A DNA stretch of 62,431 bases, taken from Acidobacteriota bacterium. Lineage in GTDB: Bacteria; Acidobacteriota; Terriglobia; Terriglobales; Acidobacteriaceae. Positions 54,132 to 62,309 of this stretch are shown in pieces. Below the pieces are notes generated by a model. It worked only from the letters and a program-made list of their open reading frames with translations. It had not been told where the DNA came from and searched no databases. The stretch covers positions 1 to 62,431 of the forward strand of contig JAKAXU010000016.1 of NCBI GenBank assembly GCA_021816455.1, written 5' to 3'. A program made the translations under genes and the position numbers. Within the stretch, counting starts at the first letter, position 1. Each line of letters opens with the position of its first letter.

Positions 54132-54637
54132 ACAAAGAACCGGAACGCAACAATTCGATGGACGAGGAGATGCCGACCGGATGTCCGGCATGCGAGACGT
54201 TGAAACTGGTGGTGGGCCAGCCGCCAAGGCCGGGATTGGAGCAGCGTGTGTTGGCGCGGCTGCGCGAGCAGCCGGTGCAGGCGGAAGCTGTGTGGTGGCG
54301 GCTGCGGTCGGTGTGGGTGGGCGGTGCGGCGATGGTGACCGTGCTTGCGGCGGGATGGATCGGAATGCTTCACTCCGGAGCGCCGGGAAATAAACCTGCG
54401 ACGGGCGCCTCCGTGCAGTCGACGCCAGCCGCAGAGCGAGGCCCGGGAAGTTTTGGGACGGCAGGTTCGATGCGAGTGCCTCCGACGAGGAAGCCGCTGT
54501 ATGTGCCGGAGGCTCCACGACGAAGCTCGGCGACGACGCAGGCTGTGGATAGCCCGGCGGTAAAGGACGGAAAGAAGAAGAATGCAGCGCCGGTGAAGAA
54601 GAGCACAGCCGGGGGAACAGAAGCGCAGCCGCGGTGA
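54128..54637 (+). CDS. Putative membrane anti-sigma factor
   Basis: A 169-residue protein with a cytoplasmic N-terminus of about 60 residues, one membrane helix (VWVGGAAMVTVLAAGWIGML) and a disordered Pro/Ala/Lys-rich periplasmic tail. Overlap with the sigma gene by four bases (ATGA) and the topology support an anti-sigma role. The N-terminal CPAC pair (TGCPACETLKL) is not the classic His-x3-Cys-x2-Cys zinc motif, so this would be an atypical member. The function is inferred from context only. Confidence 0.68.
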   Translation: MNKEPERNNSMDEEMPTGCPACETLKLVVGQPPRPGLEQRVLARLREQPVQAEAVWWRLRSVWVGGAAMVTVLAAGWIGMLHSGAPGNKPATGASVQSTPAAERGPGSFGTAGSMRVPPTRKPLYVPEAPRRSSATTQAVDSPAVKDGKKKNAAPVKKSTAGGTEAQPR

Positions 54638-54708
54638 TCTGGACCGAACAGATGGGGGCAGGCAGGAAAACTCGGCCCTGATCCGGGTCGGCGATCCGTA
54701 GTCAGCGA

Positions 54709-55050
54709 TCAGTGGTCAGTGAGCATGCGTAGCAGAAGCTGAAGCAGCGCAAAGACGGCTGCGCCCCAGAAGGCAGCGCCAAAGCTGCGAATATGGAAGC
54801 CGCGCACGAAGGACGACGCCAGCTCCAGCAGGATGGCGTTGACGACGAGCAGAAAAACGCCGAAGGTGATCAGCGTGAGCGGCAGCGTGATCAGCTTCAG
54901 CACCAGGCCGAGCGTGGCGTTGAGCAGGCCGAAGACGAGCGCGACTGCGAGAGCCGTGCCGATGGTGTCGATCTCGAAGCCGCGCACAAGGCGCGAGACG
55001 ACGAGCAGGGCAAGCGCGCTGAGGCACCAGTTTCCAAGCAGACGAATCAT
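54709..55050 (-). CDS. Small four-helix membrane protein (phage-holin-family IV / DUF360 type)
   Basis: The 113-residue protein is nearly all membrane helix: LLGNWCLSALALLVVSRLV, TIGTALAVALVFGLLNATLGLVLKLITLPL, ITFGVFLLVVNAILLELASS and FGAAFWGAAVFALLQLLLRML. This pattern matches the YvlD/'mycobacterial phage holin superfamily IV' group, which is widespread in chromosomes and not phage-specific. The ATG at 55050 is used because an upstream in-frame extension would be a soluble Ser-rich tail. It is divergent from the next gene. Confidence 0.82.
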   Translation of the reverse strand: MIRLLGNWCLSALALLVVSRLVRGFEIDTIGTALAVALVFGLLNATLGLVLKLITLPLTLITFGVFLLVVNAILLELASSFVRGFHIRSFGAAFWGAAVFALLQLLLRMLTDH

Positions 55051-55104
55051 GATGGCAGCACCTGAGTCGATTCTACTCGCGGGCGATGATAAGCTGGCGG
55101 CAGG

Positions 55105-56097
55105 ATGGATGCATTTGAGGCGGGACTCCGATGGACTGAGGCGCAAATGCTGCGCCTTTTGAGAGATTTTGCACGGATGTTGGCCTGGCTGAGGCTGGTT
55201 TCGGCGGCGTCTGTTGCGGGGATGTTGACCGTGGTGACGCTGGCCGCTGCGACGTCTGCCCTGGCTGCGCAGCGGAAGCTGGTGAAGCCGGAACCGCCGT
55301 CATCCACGGCTGTGGCGAAGCCGATTCCGGATCTGAAGACCCTGATGCAGGAGGTCGTGGCGCACCAGAAGGAACTGGAAACGATTCGCGAGAACTATAC
55401 CTATCGCGAGTTGACGGTGACCGAGGATGTGGACCCGCATGGGAAGGTGATGAAGACGGAATCCGAAGAGGATGAAGTTTTCTTTGTGAACGGTCACGAG
55501 ATCGATCGCGTGGTGCAAAAGAACGGCAAACCGCTGACCGGCGCCGATGCGGACAAAGAGCAGAAGCGGGTGACGAAGCAGGTGGAAAAAGCCGAAAAAG
55601 TTCCATCCGATCGATCGCTGCAGAATCCGAACCAGACGATCACGGTGGGCAAGATGCTGGAGATTATGCAGGTGACGAATCCGCGGCGGGTGGAGTACAA
55701 CGGGCGGAGCACGCTGGAGTTTGATCTGGCGGGCAGGCACGACGCAAAGACGCACGGCATCGCCGAAGGCGCAATGAAAAAAATCGCCGGGTCCATCTGG
55801 ATCGATGAGCAGGACCGGCAGGTAGCGCACCTGGAGGTGCGCTTTACGGATAACTTCCATCTTGGGGGCGGGCTGCTGGCCAATATCGAGAAGGGAACGG
55901 AGTTTCGCTTCGATCAGGGGCTGGTGAACGGCGAGATATGGCTGCCGACCGGTGGCGAGATTCACGTGACTGCGAGGCTGATGCTGCTGAAGGGAGTCCG
56001 GCAGCACCTGACCATCCATGACTGGGATTACAAACGGTTCCATGTGGACGCCGAGCAGCAAAAGAGCGCTGCCGCGCTGCAAGATCCAAAGCGATAG
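55105..56097 (+). CDS. Exported protein of unknown function (outer-membrane-lipoprotein-sorting-like fold)
   Basis: The 330-residue protein has a signal/anchor helix (LVSAASVAGMLTVVTLAAATSALAAQ, residues about 32-57). The mature region is beta-rich (ENYTYRELTVTEDVDPHGKVMKTESEEDEVFFVNGHEIDRVV) and ends with repeating strands (GSIWIDEQDRQVAHLEVRFTDNFHLGGGLLANIEKGTEF) that recall the LolA/RseB-like lipid-binding fold. That resemblance is by eye. It starts at ATG 55105, but 55147 is possible. It is divergent from the small membrane protein; a similar protein type seems common in Acidobacteria. Confidence 0.75.
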   Translation: MDAFEAGLRWTEAQMLRLLRDFARMLAWLRLVSAASVAGMLTVVTLAAATSALAAQRKLVKPEPPSSTAVAKPIPDLKTLMQEVVAHQKELETIRENYTYRELTVTEDVDPHGKVMKTESEEDEVFFVNGHEIDRVVQKNGKPLTGADADKEQKRVTKQVEKAEKVPSDRSLQNPNQTITVGKMLEIMQVTNPRRVEYNGRSTLEFDLAGRHDAKTHGIAEGAMKKIAGSIWIDEQDRQVAHLEVRFTDNFHLGGGLLANIEKGTEFRFDQGLVNGEIWLPTGGEIHVTARLMLLKGVRQHLTIHDWDYKRFHVDAEQQKSAAALQDPKR

Positions 56098-56178
56098 ATG
56101 TCGGGAAGGCTCCGGACCGCGGAAAGATGGCATGCGAGCGACATCCAACGGTTTGCGTGGCCTTGGGAAACGCGCCAG

Positions 56179-57318
56179 TCAGTGGCTCGATGTGCGGTTT
56201 GACGCCGGGTTCCCTGGACCGCCTGTAAGCTGCATCGTCGGAATGCGGCTATCGACGGGCGGTAATGGCGGGAAGGCAGCGTGTGGTTCCGCCTGATACC
56301 AGTAGGCAACAGAGTAAAAGTTGTCCGATCGATGGTTGGCGTTGCCGTGCTCAATCGTCGCTCTCATCGAGGTGCTGAAGGGGATCGGAGAGTCGAGATG
56401 AAAGCGATAGACGCTGGTGCGGCTGCCAGCGTGTCCATCGCCGATGACGGGAGCACCGTAGAGCGGGTAGGAAAACGGAGTGCTGCCAAACCCCCAGGCT
56501 CCGAGGAAATAGTCTTCCGAGCCGGTGCCGGCGATGCTGGGCTGTTTGGCGCCGTCGATGAAGAACATGTCGTCGCCCTCTCCCCACCAGTCATCCTGAT
56601 TTTGCAGGATGGACATGGTGACCCCGATATACTGGCCGTGACCGCTGGCCTCCATCCAGACATAGTTCTCTTTTCCATCGAGGTTGGGCCTGTCGTTCAC
56701 GCTTGCCTGACCGTTCGATCTCCAATCGCTGGTCCAGCCATGATTCGGCTGCGCCTGCCGGTATTGCGCGTGAAAATAGAGGGTTCCGGCGGGCAGCGTG
56801 TGCGGGTAGGTGCGGTAATCGATGTTGTAATAAAGCGCGGAGATGGGGCGTTTTCCTTCATTGGTGAGGGTGATGCGCGCATGATGCGCGAAGGGCATGG
56901 GAAAGAAACAGTTGAGCGCGCGTTCGCCGCCGACGGAGAGCATCTCCGATTGCCACATGTAATATTCGCCCAACCCCAGACCGAAAAAATCGCCGATGGG
57001 CGTTTCCACGCTCGGGGTCTGTTCTCCATCCCAGTACATGCGCAGCACGATGCGCTTCAGGCTGTAGGGTTCGGAGTCGCCGAGGGTGAACCAGATGTGC
57101 GAAATGGTTCCGGGTCCGTCCGTATCGAGCACGGTATACGTCGCGCCCGGAGCGACTGTACGGTAGTCCGCATTCGCGCCGACGGGATCGGAGCTGGACG
57201 AGCGGTGCTGCGCGTACTCCTGCTGTCGCGTCAGGTCCGGCTGCCATGACGATACCTGCGCATGAGCGGCTGTCGCTGCCGCCGCAACCCATATAAACGC
57301 TTTCAAGGACTGTCTCAT
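56179..57318 (-). CDS. Exported GH172 (DUF2961) family enzyme
   Basis: About 379 residues with a signal peptide (SLKAFIWVAAAATAAHAQ). The body shows DUF2961/GH172 phrases: HIWFTLGDSEPYSLKRIVLRMYWDGE, SVETPIGDFFGLGLGEYY, FFPMPFAHHARITLTNEG and TGSEDYFLGAWGFG with acidic residues at the likely active site. Characterised members act on fructose anhydrides or arabinans. The ATG at 57318 follows AAGGAGGCCAGG, a near-perfect ribosome site, so the long in-frame extension upstream is not used. With the GH3 enzyme and the TonB receptor it points to polysaccharide breakdown. Confidence 0.9.
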   Translation of the reverse strand: MRQSLKAFIWVAAAATAAHAQVSSWQPDLTRQQEYAQHRSSSSDPVGANADYRTVAPGATYTVLDTDGPGTISHIWFTLGDSEPYSLKRIVLRMYWDGEQTPSVETPIGDFFGLGLGEYYMWQSEMLSVGGERALNCFFPMPFAHHARITLTNEGKRPISALYYNIDYRTYPHTLPAGTLYFHAQYRQAQPNHGWTSDWRSNGQASVNDRPNLDGKENYVWMEASGHGQYIGVTMSILQNQDDWWGEGDDMFFIDGAKQPSIAGTGSEDYFLGAWGFGSTPFSYPLYGAPVIGDGHAGSRTSVYRFHLDSPIPFSTSMRATIEHGNANHRSDNFYSVAYWYQAEPHAAFPPLPPVDSRIPTMQLTGGPGNPASNRTSSH

Positions 57319-57568
57319 CCTGGCCTCCTTATGCAAGAAATTGCCCTCTAATACTTCTCGTCGGAGGCATCCACGGTAGATGCTGCCCAGATTCCTATGC
57401 CTCACTCTGAGCAGTATAGTAGTGAACGCAGCGGGAAGTTCCAGGTTGCGCTCGGCGATTGCTCCCCGACGTGTCGAACGCGAATCCAAGGGCGCAGGAA
57501 CCGCAAACTGCGCGTAGCCGGTTTCCGAAGACTCGCGGAATGGGAATCGCAAGCTCTAAACTGACCGT

Positions 57569-57835
57569 ATGTACACGCGCAAGCTATCGATTCTGCGGCT
57601 GGATGCTGCCGGTGAGAGGCATCCGTGCCCGATGCACTGGATTGACAACTTTGCGATGCGCAACTTTACTAACGATGCCATCTTCGACGACACGCTGCCG
57701 GTGGGGGAGGGATTACTGGAGGCGGGTAATCTGGTGCCGCTGGATCGACTGCGGCTGGCGATGGAAGACTGGTTCCGGCGCAAGGGGTATCTGAAGGCGG
57801 ACGAGAGCGTGGTGGTGGAAGAGCTGGCGCGATAG
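57569..57835 (+). CDS. Small protein of unknown function
   Basis: An 88-residue, probably soluble and acidic protein (RLDAAGERHPCPMHWIDNF; AIFDDTLPVGEGLLEAGNL; LRLAMEDWFRRKGYLKADE). Its codon use resembles its neighbours, and its amino-acid make-up (Trp, Phe, His, Cys spread through the chain) looks like a folded domain. No family is recognised. It converges on apt, with 41 bases between stop codons. No clear ribosome site precedes the ATG. Confidence 0.62.
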   Translation: MYTRKLSILRLDAAGERHPCPMHWIDNFAMRNFTNDAIFDDTLPVGEGLLEAGNLVPLDRLRLAMEDWFRRKGYLKADESVVVEELAR

Positions 57836-57876
57836 CCGCGCCAGCGAGGGAAGCTCCGGATGCACAGGCGAATGCG

Positions 57877-58419
57877 CTATTCGCTGTAATGCAGCAGGCT
57901 GAAGACATCGAGGTCGGGAAAACGCTGGCGGCCGTTGAGGAAATCGAGTTCGACGGCGAAGCCGAGGCCGACTGGTATGCCACCGAGTCGGTCGACGAGC
58001 TTGATGGTGGCTTCCATGGTGCCTCCGGTGGCAAGCAGGTCATCGACGAGCAGGACGCGCTGGCCGGACTGGATGGCGTCAAGATGAATTTCCAGGGTGT
58101 CGGAGCCGTACTCCAGGTCATAGCTGACGCGGGCAACCGGAGCGGGGAGCTTGCGCGGCTTACGCACGGGGACGAAGCCGGCGTTGAGCCGATAGGCAAG
58201 CGCGGGACCGAAGATGAATCCACGCGCTTCGATGCCGAGCACGAGATCGATCTTCTGCTCCAGCCAGTGAGCAGCCATGGCGTCGACTAGGGTAGCAAAC
58301 CCGGTCCGATCCTTGAGCAGTGTGGTGATGTCGTAAAAGAGGATGCCGGGTTTCGGGTAATCCGGGACAGTGCGGACGAGCGCCTTGAGTGCGTCGGGAT
58401 GAAGTGCGTCGTGGTTCAT
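57877..58419 (-). CDS. apt: Adenine phosphoribosyltransferase
   Basis: Apt salvages adenine to AMP using PRPP. The 180-residue protein shows [19 protein letters not shown], the substrate-loop [15 protein letters not shown], and the PRPP-binding signature [16 protein letters not shown]. It is the last gene of the minus-strand run efp-acyP-apt, 52 bases after the acylphosphatase. Confidence 0.96.
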   Translation of the reverse strand: MNHDALHPDALKALVRTVPDYPKPGILFYDITTLLKDRTGFATLVDAMAAHWLEQKIDLVLGIEARGFIFGPALAYRLNAGFVPVRKPRKLPAPVARVSYDLEYGSDTLEIHLDAIQSGQRVLLVDDLLATGGTMEATIKLVDRLGGIPVGLGFAVELDFLNGRQRFPDLDVFSLLHYSE

Positions 58420-58471
58420 GCGTGCTTTGACTCCGATGGTGGGGTAGATGGTGCTGCGCGGCGAGGAGGAG

Positions 58472-58753
58472 CTACCATGCGCCCTCGATCTGAAAGAGTG
58501 TCAGCGCGGTGCCTTCCTGCTCGTTGAGGAGGTGTTCGATGACCCGATCGACGCGGCTGCCGCGCGGGCCGCGGTGGATGGCAAGCTGGAGTTCGCGGAG
58601 ATCGGTTTCTTCCCCGGCGGCGACGATTTCAACGGCACCGTCGTCGGTGTTGCGTACCCAGCCGCGCAGGCCCAGCTCGCTGGCTTCGCGATGGACAAAC
58701 CAGCGAAAACCGACGCCCTGTACGCGTCCCTGCACCAGATAATGTCGCACCAT
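58472..58753 (-). CDS. Acylphosphatase
   Basis: A small enzyme that hydrolyses acyl phosphates. The 93-residue product has the family motif [17 protein letters not shown] with the catalytic Arg in GFRW, and the catalytic Asn in [11 protein letters not shown]. The ATG at 58753 gives the standard length; in-frame sequence upstream is not family-like. It lies between efp and apt on the same strand. Confidence 0.94.
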   Translation of the reverse strand: MVRHYLVQGRVQGVGFRWFVHREASELGLRGWVRNTDDGAVEIVAAGEETDLRELQLAIHRGPRGSRVDRVIEHLLNEQEGTALTLFQIEGAW

Positions 58754-58859
58754 GGCGGGTGGCTCCGTTCCTGTCGAATCAGTACCAGTTTTGCAGACCT
58801 GCGAGGAAGCCGCAAGGCTGGATCGGATGGAGTGGTACGATATCTCGAAACGACAAAGC

Positions 58860-58890
58860 AAAGGCCCGTTTCGTGAAGAAAAGGGCCTTT
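58860..58890 (-). terminator. Terminator-like hairpin after efp
   Basis: AAAGGCCC and GGGCCTTT form a perfect 8-bp stem around a 15-base loop, 34 bases after the efp stop codon on the minus strand, followed by a short T-containing tract (GCTTTG). It may attenuate readthrough into acyP. Confidence 0.65.
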
Positions 58891-58923
58891 CGCGCGGGGG
58901 GCATGGCCACCGAAACGCAGCAG

Positions 58924-59484
58924 CTATGCGCGGCTGAGGTAGGTGCCTTCACTGGTGTCGACGCGGATCTTTTCGCCTTCGTTGATGAACGGAGGCACCT
59001 GGACGACGAGGCCGGTTTCGGTACGGGCCGGTTTGGTGACGCTGGAGGCGGTGGCGGATTTGATGCCCGGCTCGGTTTCCATGACGGTCAGCTCGACGGT
59101 GGCGGGAAGGTCAATGCCGACGGCGACGCCGTCAAAGTAGCTGACCTTGATCTGGAGATTGGGCGTAAGGTATTCGACGGCATCGCCGAGGGTGGACTTT
59201 TTGAGGACGGTTTGCTCGTAGTCCTCGGGGTTCATGAAGTAGTAGTCGTCGCCGTCGTTGTAGAGGAACTCCATGGCGACCTCGTCGACGATGACGCGCT
59301 CGATGGCGTCGCCGGAACGGAAGCGGTGCTCGAACATGGCACCGGATTTGACGTTGCGCAGCTTGGCCTGAATGAAAGCGCGGAGGTTGCCGGGGGTGCG
59401 GTGTTCGACGGCGAAGACCAGATGGAGCTGATCATTGTGTTTGATGATCATGCCAGGGCGCATTTGTGTGGCGGGAATCGCCAT
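58924..59484 (-). CDS. efp: Translation elongation factor P
   Basis: EF-P rescues ribosomes stalled at polyproline. The 186-residue protein has all three domains, with YNDGDDYYFMNPEDYEQ in domain II and DLPATVELTVMETEPGIKSATASS and an ending VDTSEGTYLSRA in domain III. The tip of domain I reads TPGNLRAF: the residue modified in other bacteria (Lys34, or Arg32 in Pseudomonas type) aligns with Asn33 here, so beta-lysylation and Arg-rhamnosylation are ruled out at that position. It heads the efp-acyP-apt run. The 230 bases upstream hold a terminator for the GH3 gene. Confidence 0.95.
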   Translation of the reverse strand: MAIPATQMRPGMIIKHNDQLHLVFAVEHRTPGNLRAFIQAKLRNVKSGAMFEHRFRSGDAIERVIVDEVAMEFLYNDGDDYYFMNPEDYEQTVLKKSTLGDAVEYLTPNLQIKVSYFDGVAVGIDLPATVELTVMETEPGIKSATASSVTKPARTETGLVVQVPPFINEGEKIRVDTSEGTYLSRA

Positions 59485-59660
59485 AAGGGAAAACTCCTTG
59501 CTGTGTGGACCCGCGAGTGGGCCAATGTGTGGGATGGTCGAAGCGGAGGGCCGGAATGCGGCGAATCTGCGGGCCTTACCCTGCTTTGCTTAACCCTGGT
59601 TCGATTGTAACCGAGAGCGAATGAAGCGGAGTTGGCCTGGAGCCGAACTGCGCAGGCGTG

Positions 59661-59694
59661 AAAAACGGCGCGAATCCTTGGGGATCCGCGCCGT
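59661..59694 (-). terminator. Intrinsic terminator of the GH3 gene
   Basis: On the minus strand ACGGCGCG and CGCGCCGT form an 8-bp perfect stem over a 14-base loop and are followed directly by a T run (59664-59661). It lies 23 bases after the GH3 stop codon. Confidence 0.8.
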
Positions 59695-59716
59695 GTGAGG
59701 GGTTGAGACGAAGTGG

Positions 59717-61927
59717 CTACTGAAGATGGACGGCTTTCTGCAGAGGAAGAGTTTGCGACGAGCCGCCGACCAGGAAGCGATAGCTGCCCGGAACAAGACG
59801 GAACTGGTTGGCCGCTTCGTCGAAGATGGACAGATACATCGGGTCGATGGAGACGGTGACCTGTTTGCTTTCGCCGGGGTTGAGGGGGACTCGGCTCCAG
59901 CCGACGAGGCGCTTGGGCGGCTCCTGAGCGCTGGCTGGAAGCGCTGCGTAGACCTCGGCGATCTCGACGCCAGCGCGGCTTCCGGTGTTCTTCACCGTGA
60001 AGGAGACGGAGGGTTTGTCACCGGGAGTTACGGTCAAGCCGGAGTAACTGTATGTGGTGTAGGAGAGTCCAAAGCCGAAGGGAAACAGCACCGGCTTCCT
60101 TTCGGCGTCGTACCACTTGTAGCCGACTTTGATGCCTTCGTCATAGCTGACGCTGAAGGTGGGACTGGTGAGGATGTGGCGCTGCACCGGGGAAGCTGCT
60201 TCGGAGTGCGCCGGTGGGTGGAGCAGCGTCGGATGCGGCAGGTCAGCGACGCTGAGCGGGAAGGTGATCGGCAACTTCGCCGTCGGATTCACAGCGCCAA
60301 ACAGCACACGGGCCAGTGCTTTCGCACCATCCGAACCTGAGTACCACGCTTCGACAATGCCCGCTACCTGGTTCACCCACGGCATCAGCACTACCGTGCC
60401 GTTTTCCAGCACCACAATGGTATGCGGATTTGCCTTCGCAACCGCCTCCACCAGATCGTCCTGATGATCGGGCAGCGTCAGATCCTGAAGGTCCATGCCT
60501 TCACTGGTCCACTGGTTCACAAACACAATCGCCACGTCAGACTTGCCGGCCAGAGTGGCCGCCGCCTGCTGGTCTGCTCCGGGGGAGAAGCTCACATGCG
60601 CCTGCGGGGCCATTGCTTGAATCTCCTTGAGCGGCGAGGTCGGGAACCAGACATGCTGGCCCCAGCGAGCCGAGTGCTGTCCCGGAGGATCGACCTGAGC
60701 GGAGCCGCTGCCGGAGAGCATCCCGGAATCGGCATGGTCGCCAATCACGGCGATCGTATGTACCGTCGCGCTGCTCAGCGGGAGCTGGTTGTTCTGGTTG
60801 CGCAGCAGCACGATGCTCTGCTCCTCGATATGCTCGGCGATGGCCAGATCCCCGAAGACATCGACAACGCTCTTGTGGACCGGGTGGTCCACAAGCCCTG
60901 CTGCAAACTCGGCGCGCAGGATGCGACGCACATGCTCATCCAGCTCCGACATCGGGATTTTGCCGTCCTGCACGGCCTGCTTGTAGGCGTCGCCGTAGAA
61001 GACTTCGCCCGGCTCCTCGTTGTCCAGTCCGGCTGCCGAAGCTTTTTCCGTTGAGTGCGTGCCGCCCCAGTCGGAGAGTACAAATCCCTTGAATCCCCAC
61101 TGAGTGCGCAGCACATCGGTGAGGGTGTACTTGTTCTCGCAGGCGAAATCGCCGTTGATCGCGTTATAGCTGCACATCACCGCCTGCGGATTGCCGATCT
61201 TGATGCCAATGTGGAAGGCGAGAAGGTCGGTCTCCTGCATGGCGCGCTTGCTGATGATGTCGTTGACCTCGTTGCGCCCGCTCTCCTGATCGTTCACGGC
61301 ATAGTGCTTGATGTCGCCGATGACGTGCTGTGCCTGTTCGCAGCGGATGCGGTTGCCGACAAGGGTTCCGGCGAGGATCGGATCTTCGCCCTGATACTCG
61401 AAGGTGCGCCCGTTACGCGGCTCACGGGTCAGGTTGACGCCGCCGCCGAGAGTCATGTTATAGCCCTGGGCGCGGAGTTCACGGCCGATGAGCGCGCCGT
61501 ACTGGCAGGCGGCGTCGGTGTCCCAGCTGGCTGCAGCGCCCAGATTGGAGGGCAGCGCCGTCGAGTAGCGGCCATTCATCGCGCTCGAGCGGACACCGTA
61601 GGCGGCGTCGCTCATCTGAATGATCGGGATGCCAAGCCGTTCCACGCCCAGGGTAAACCCTGCTCCGCCGTTGCCCAGATAGGAGTAGGCGTTGGGTTTG
61701 CCCCAGCCGGCCATGCCTTCGCCGTGGATGAGGCCAATCTTTTCATCCAGTGTCATCTCTTTCAATACCAGATCAGCACGCTGGCCAGCAGTGAGGGACT
61801 GGTTCATCCAGGCGGCGTGTGCCCAGGCGGGTTCGGGTTGGGGTCTGCGCTGCGCATGGGCCGCGACGGCGGAGGCGGCCAGAGCCAAGACGCCGCAAAG
61901 TTGCATAGTTCGACAGATTTTCATCAT
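59717..61927 (-). CDS. Exported GH3 beta-glucosidase
   Basis: The 736-residue enzyme has a signal peptide (LCGVLALAASAVAAHAQ), the GH3 TIM-barrel with the nucleophile Asp in GFVLSDWGGTHS, an (alpha/beta)6-type second domain (VHTIAVIGDHAD; DVAIVFVNQWTSEGMDL), and a C-terminal fibronectin-III-like domain (GVEIAEVYAALPASAQEPPKRLVGW). It removes glucose (or xylose) from the non-reducing end of oligosaccharides in the periplasm. Two tandem ATGs start it, after GAGAGG. Upstream is a complex region (62007-62276) that could hold transcriptional control. Confidence 0.95.
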   Translation of the reverse strand: MMKICRTMQLCGVLALAASAVAAHAQRRPQPEPAWAHAAWMNQSLTAGQRADLVLKEMTLDEKIGLIHGEGMAGWGKPNAYSYLGNGGAGFTLGVERLGIPIIQMSDAAYGVRSSAMNGRYSTALPSNLGAAASWDTDAACQYGALIGRELRAQGYNMTLGGGVNLTREPRNGRTFEYQGEDPILAGTLVGNRIRCEQAQHVIGDIKHYAVNDQESGRNEVNDIISKRAMQETDLLAFHIGIKIGNPQAVMCSYNAINGDFACENKYTLTDVLRTQWGFKGFVLSDWGGTHSTEKASAAGLDNEEPGEVFYGDAYKQAVQDGKIPMSELDEHVRRILRAEFAAGLVDHPVHKSVVDVFGDLAIAEHIEEQSIVLLRNQNNQLPLSSATVHTIAVIGDHADSGMLSGSGSAQVDPPGQHSARWGQHVWFPTSPLKEIQAMAPQAHVSFSPGADQQAAATLAGKSDVAIVFVNQWTSEGMDLQDLTLPDHQDDLVEAVAKANPHTIVVLENGTVVLMPWVNQVAGIVEAWYSGSDGAKALARVLFGAVNPTAKLPITFPLSVADLPHPTLLHPPAHSEAASPVQRHILTSPTFSVSYDEGIKVGYKWYDAERKPVLFPFGFGLSYTTYSYSGLTVTPGDKPSVSFTVKNTGSRAGVEIAEVYAALPASAQEPPKRLVGWSRVPLNPGESKQVTVSIDPMYLSIFDEAANQFRLVPGSYRFLVGGSSQTLPLQKAVHLQ

Positions 61928-62006
61928 GAGCCTCTCGGGGTGAAATCGTCCGCGAAGGGGATATGTACGGACGAAGCTACCGCGAAAGTGTACTAGAAAA
62001 TCGTAT

Positions 62007-62048
62007 GACTTGTAATCTGACTTGTAATCCCCGGAAAAATTTTTCCGG
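62007..62048. promoter_or_regulatory. Tandem 11-bp repeats and 18-bp palindrome upstream of the GH3 gene
   Basis: GACTTGTAATC occurs twice, at 62007-62017 and 62019-62029 (12-bp period). Directly next to it lies a perfect 18-bp palindrome, CCGGAAAAATTTTTCCGG (62031-62048). They are 80-120 bases before the GH3 start. The likeliest reading is operator sites; the minus-strand reading of the second repeat also overlaps a weak promoter-like pair (TTACAA, 16 bases, TACGAT). Confidence 0.6.
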
Positions 62049-62072
62049 AGCCCGCCGATTCATCGCACGGGC

Positions 62073-62114
62073 AAAACACCGGCGGCCTGGAGCAATGCTC
62101 GCAGGCCGCCGGTG
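62073..62114 (-). terminator. Long hairpin with T-run between the 17-codon ORF and the GH3 gene
   Basis: CACCGGCGGCCTG (62077-62089) pairs perfectly with CAGGCCGCCGGTG (62102-62114), and GAGC/GCTC pair inside the loop with one bulge. On the minus strand the hairpin ends in TTTT (62076-62073), so it can act as an intrinsic terminator or attenuator. Confidence 0.65.
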
Positions 62115-62176
62115 GGTGATCTGTTGGAATTGGCTGAACATTGACTGGGCTGTCGCGCTGCCGCGAAAGCCGGAGG

Positions 62177-62196
62177 ACCGGCCGCGTGTGGCCGGT
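62177..62196 (-). other. 7-bp hairpin
   Basis: ACCGGCC (62177-62183) and GGCCGGT (62190-62196) pair across a 6-base loop, between the 17-codon ORF and the larger hairpin. Its arms share GGCC-rich sequence with the large hairpin, so alternative pairings are possible. Confidence 0.5.
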
Positions 62197-62222
62197 AAAC
62201 CGCTGAAGCCGGGCACGACGCC

Positions 62223-62276
62223 CTAAGCAGCCGCAGTCACCTCACGCTGGGTACATCTACTACAGTCTGAATTCAT
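62223..62276 (-). CDS. 17-residue ORF with very strong ribosome site (possible leader peptide)
   Basis: ATG 62274-62276 starts MNSDCSRCTQREVTAAA, then TAG. AAAGGAGGAGGATCC lies directly upstream, one of the best ribosome sites in the window. It precedes two hairpins and the GH3 gene on the same strand. It may be a leader peptide, a small peptide gene with two Cys (Cys-x2-Cys), or a remnant. Too short for any family assignment. Confidence 0.4.
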   Translation of the reverse strand: MNSDCSRCTQREVTAAA

Positions 62277-62309
62277 AGGCTGGATCCTCCTCCTTTCCCG
62301 TGTGCTTAG

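Noticed and set aside
61963..62226. 87-codon plus-strand frame across the GH3 upstream hairpins
   Set aside because: It runs through palindromes and hairpins, has no ribosome site and an implausible basic composition.
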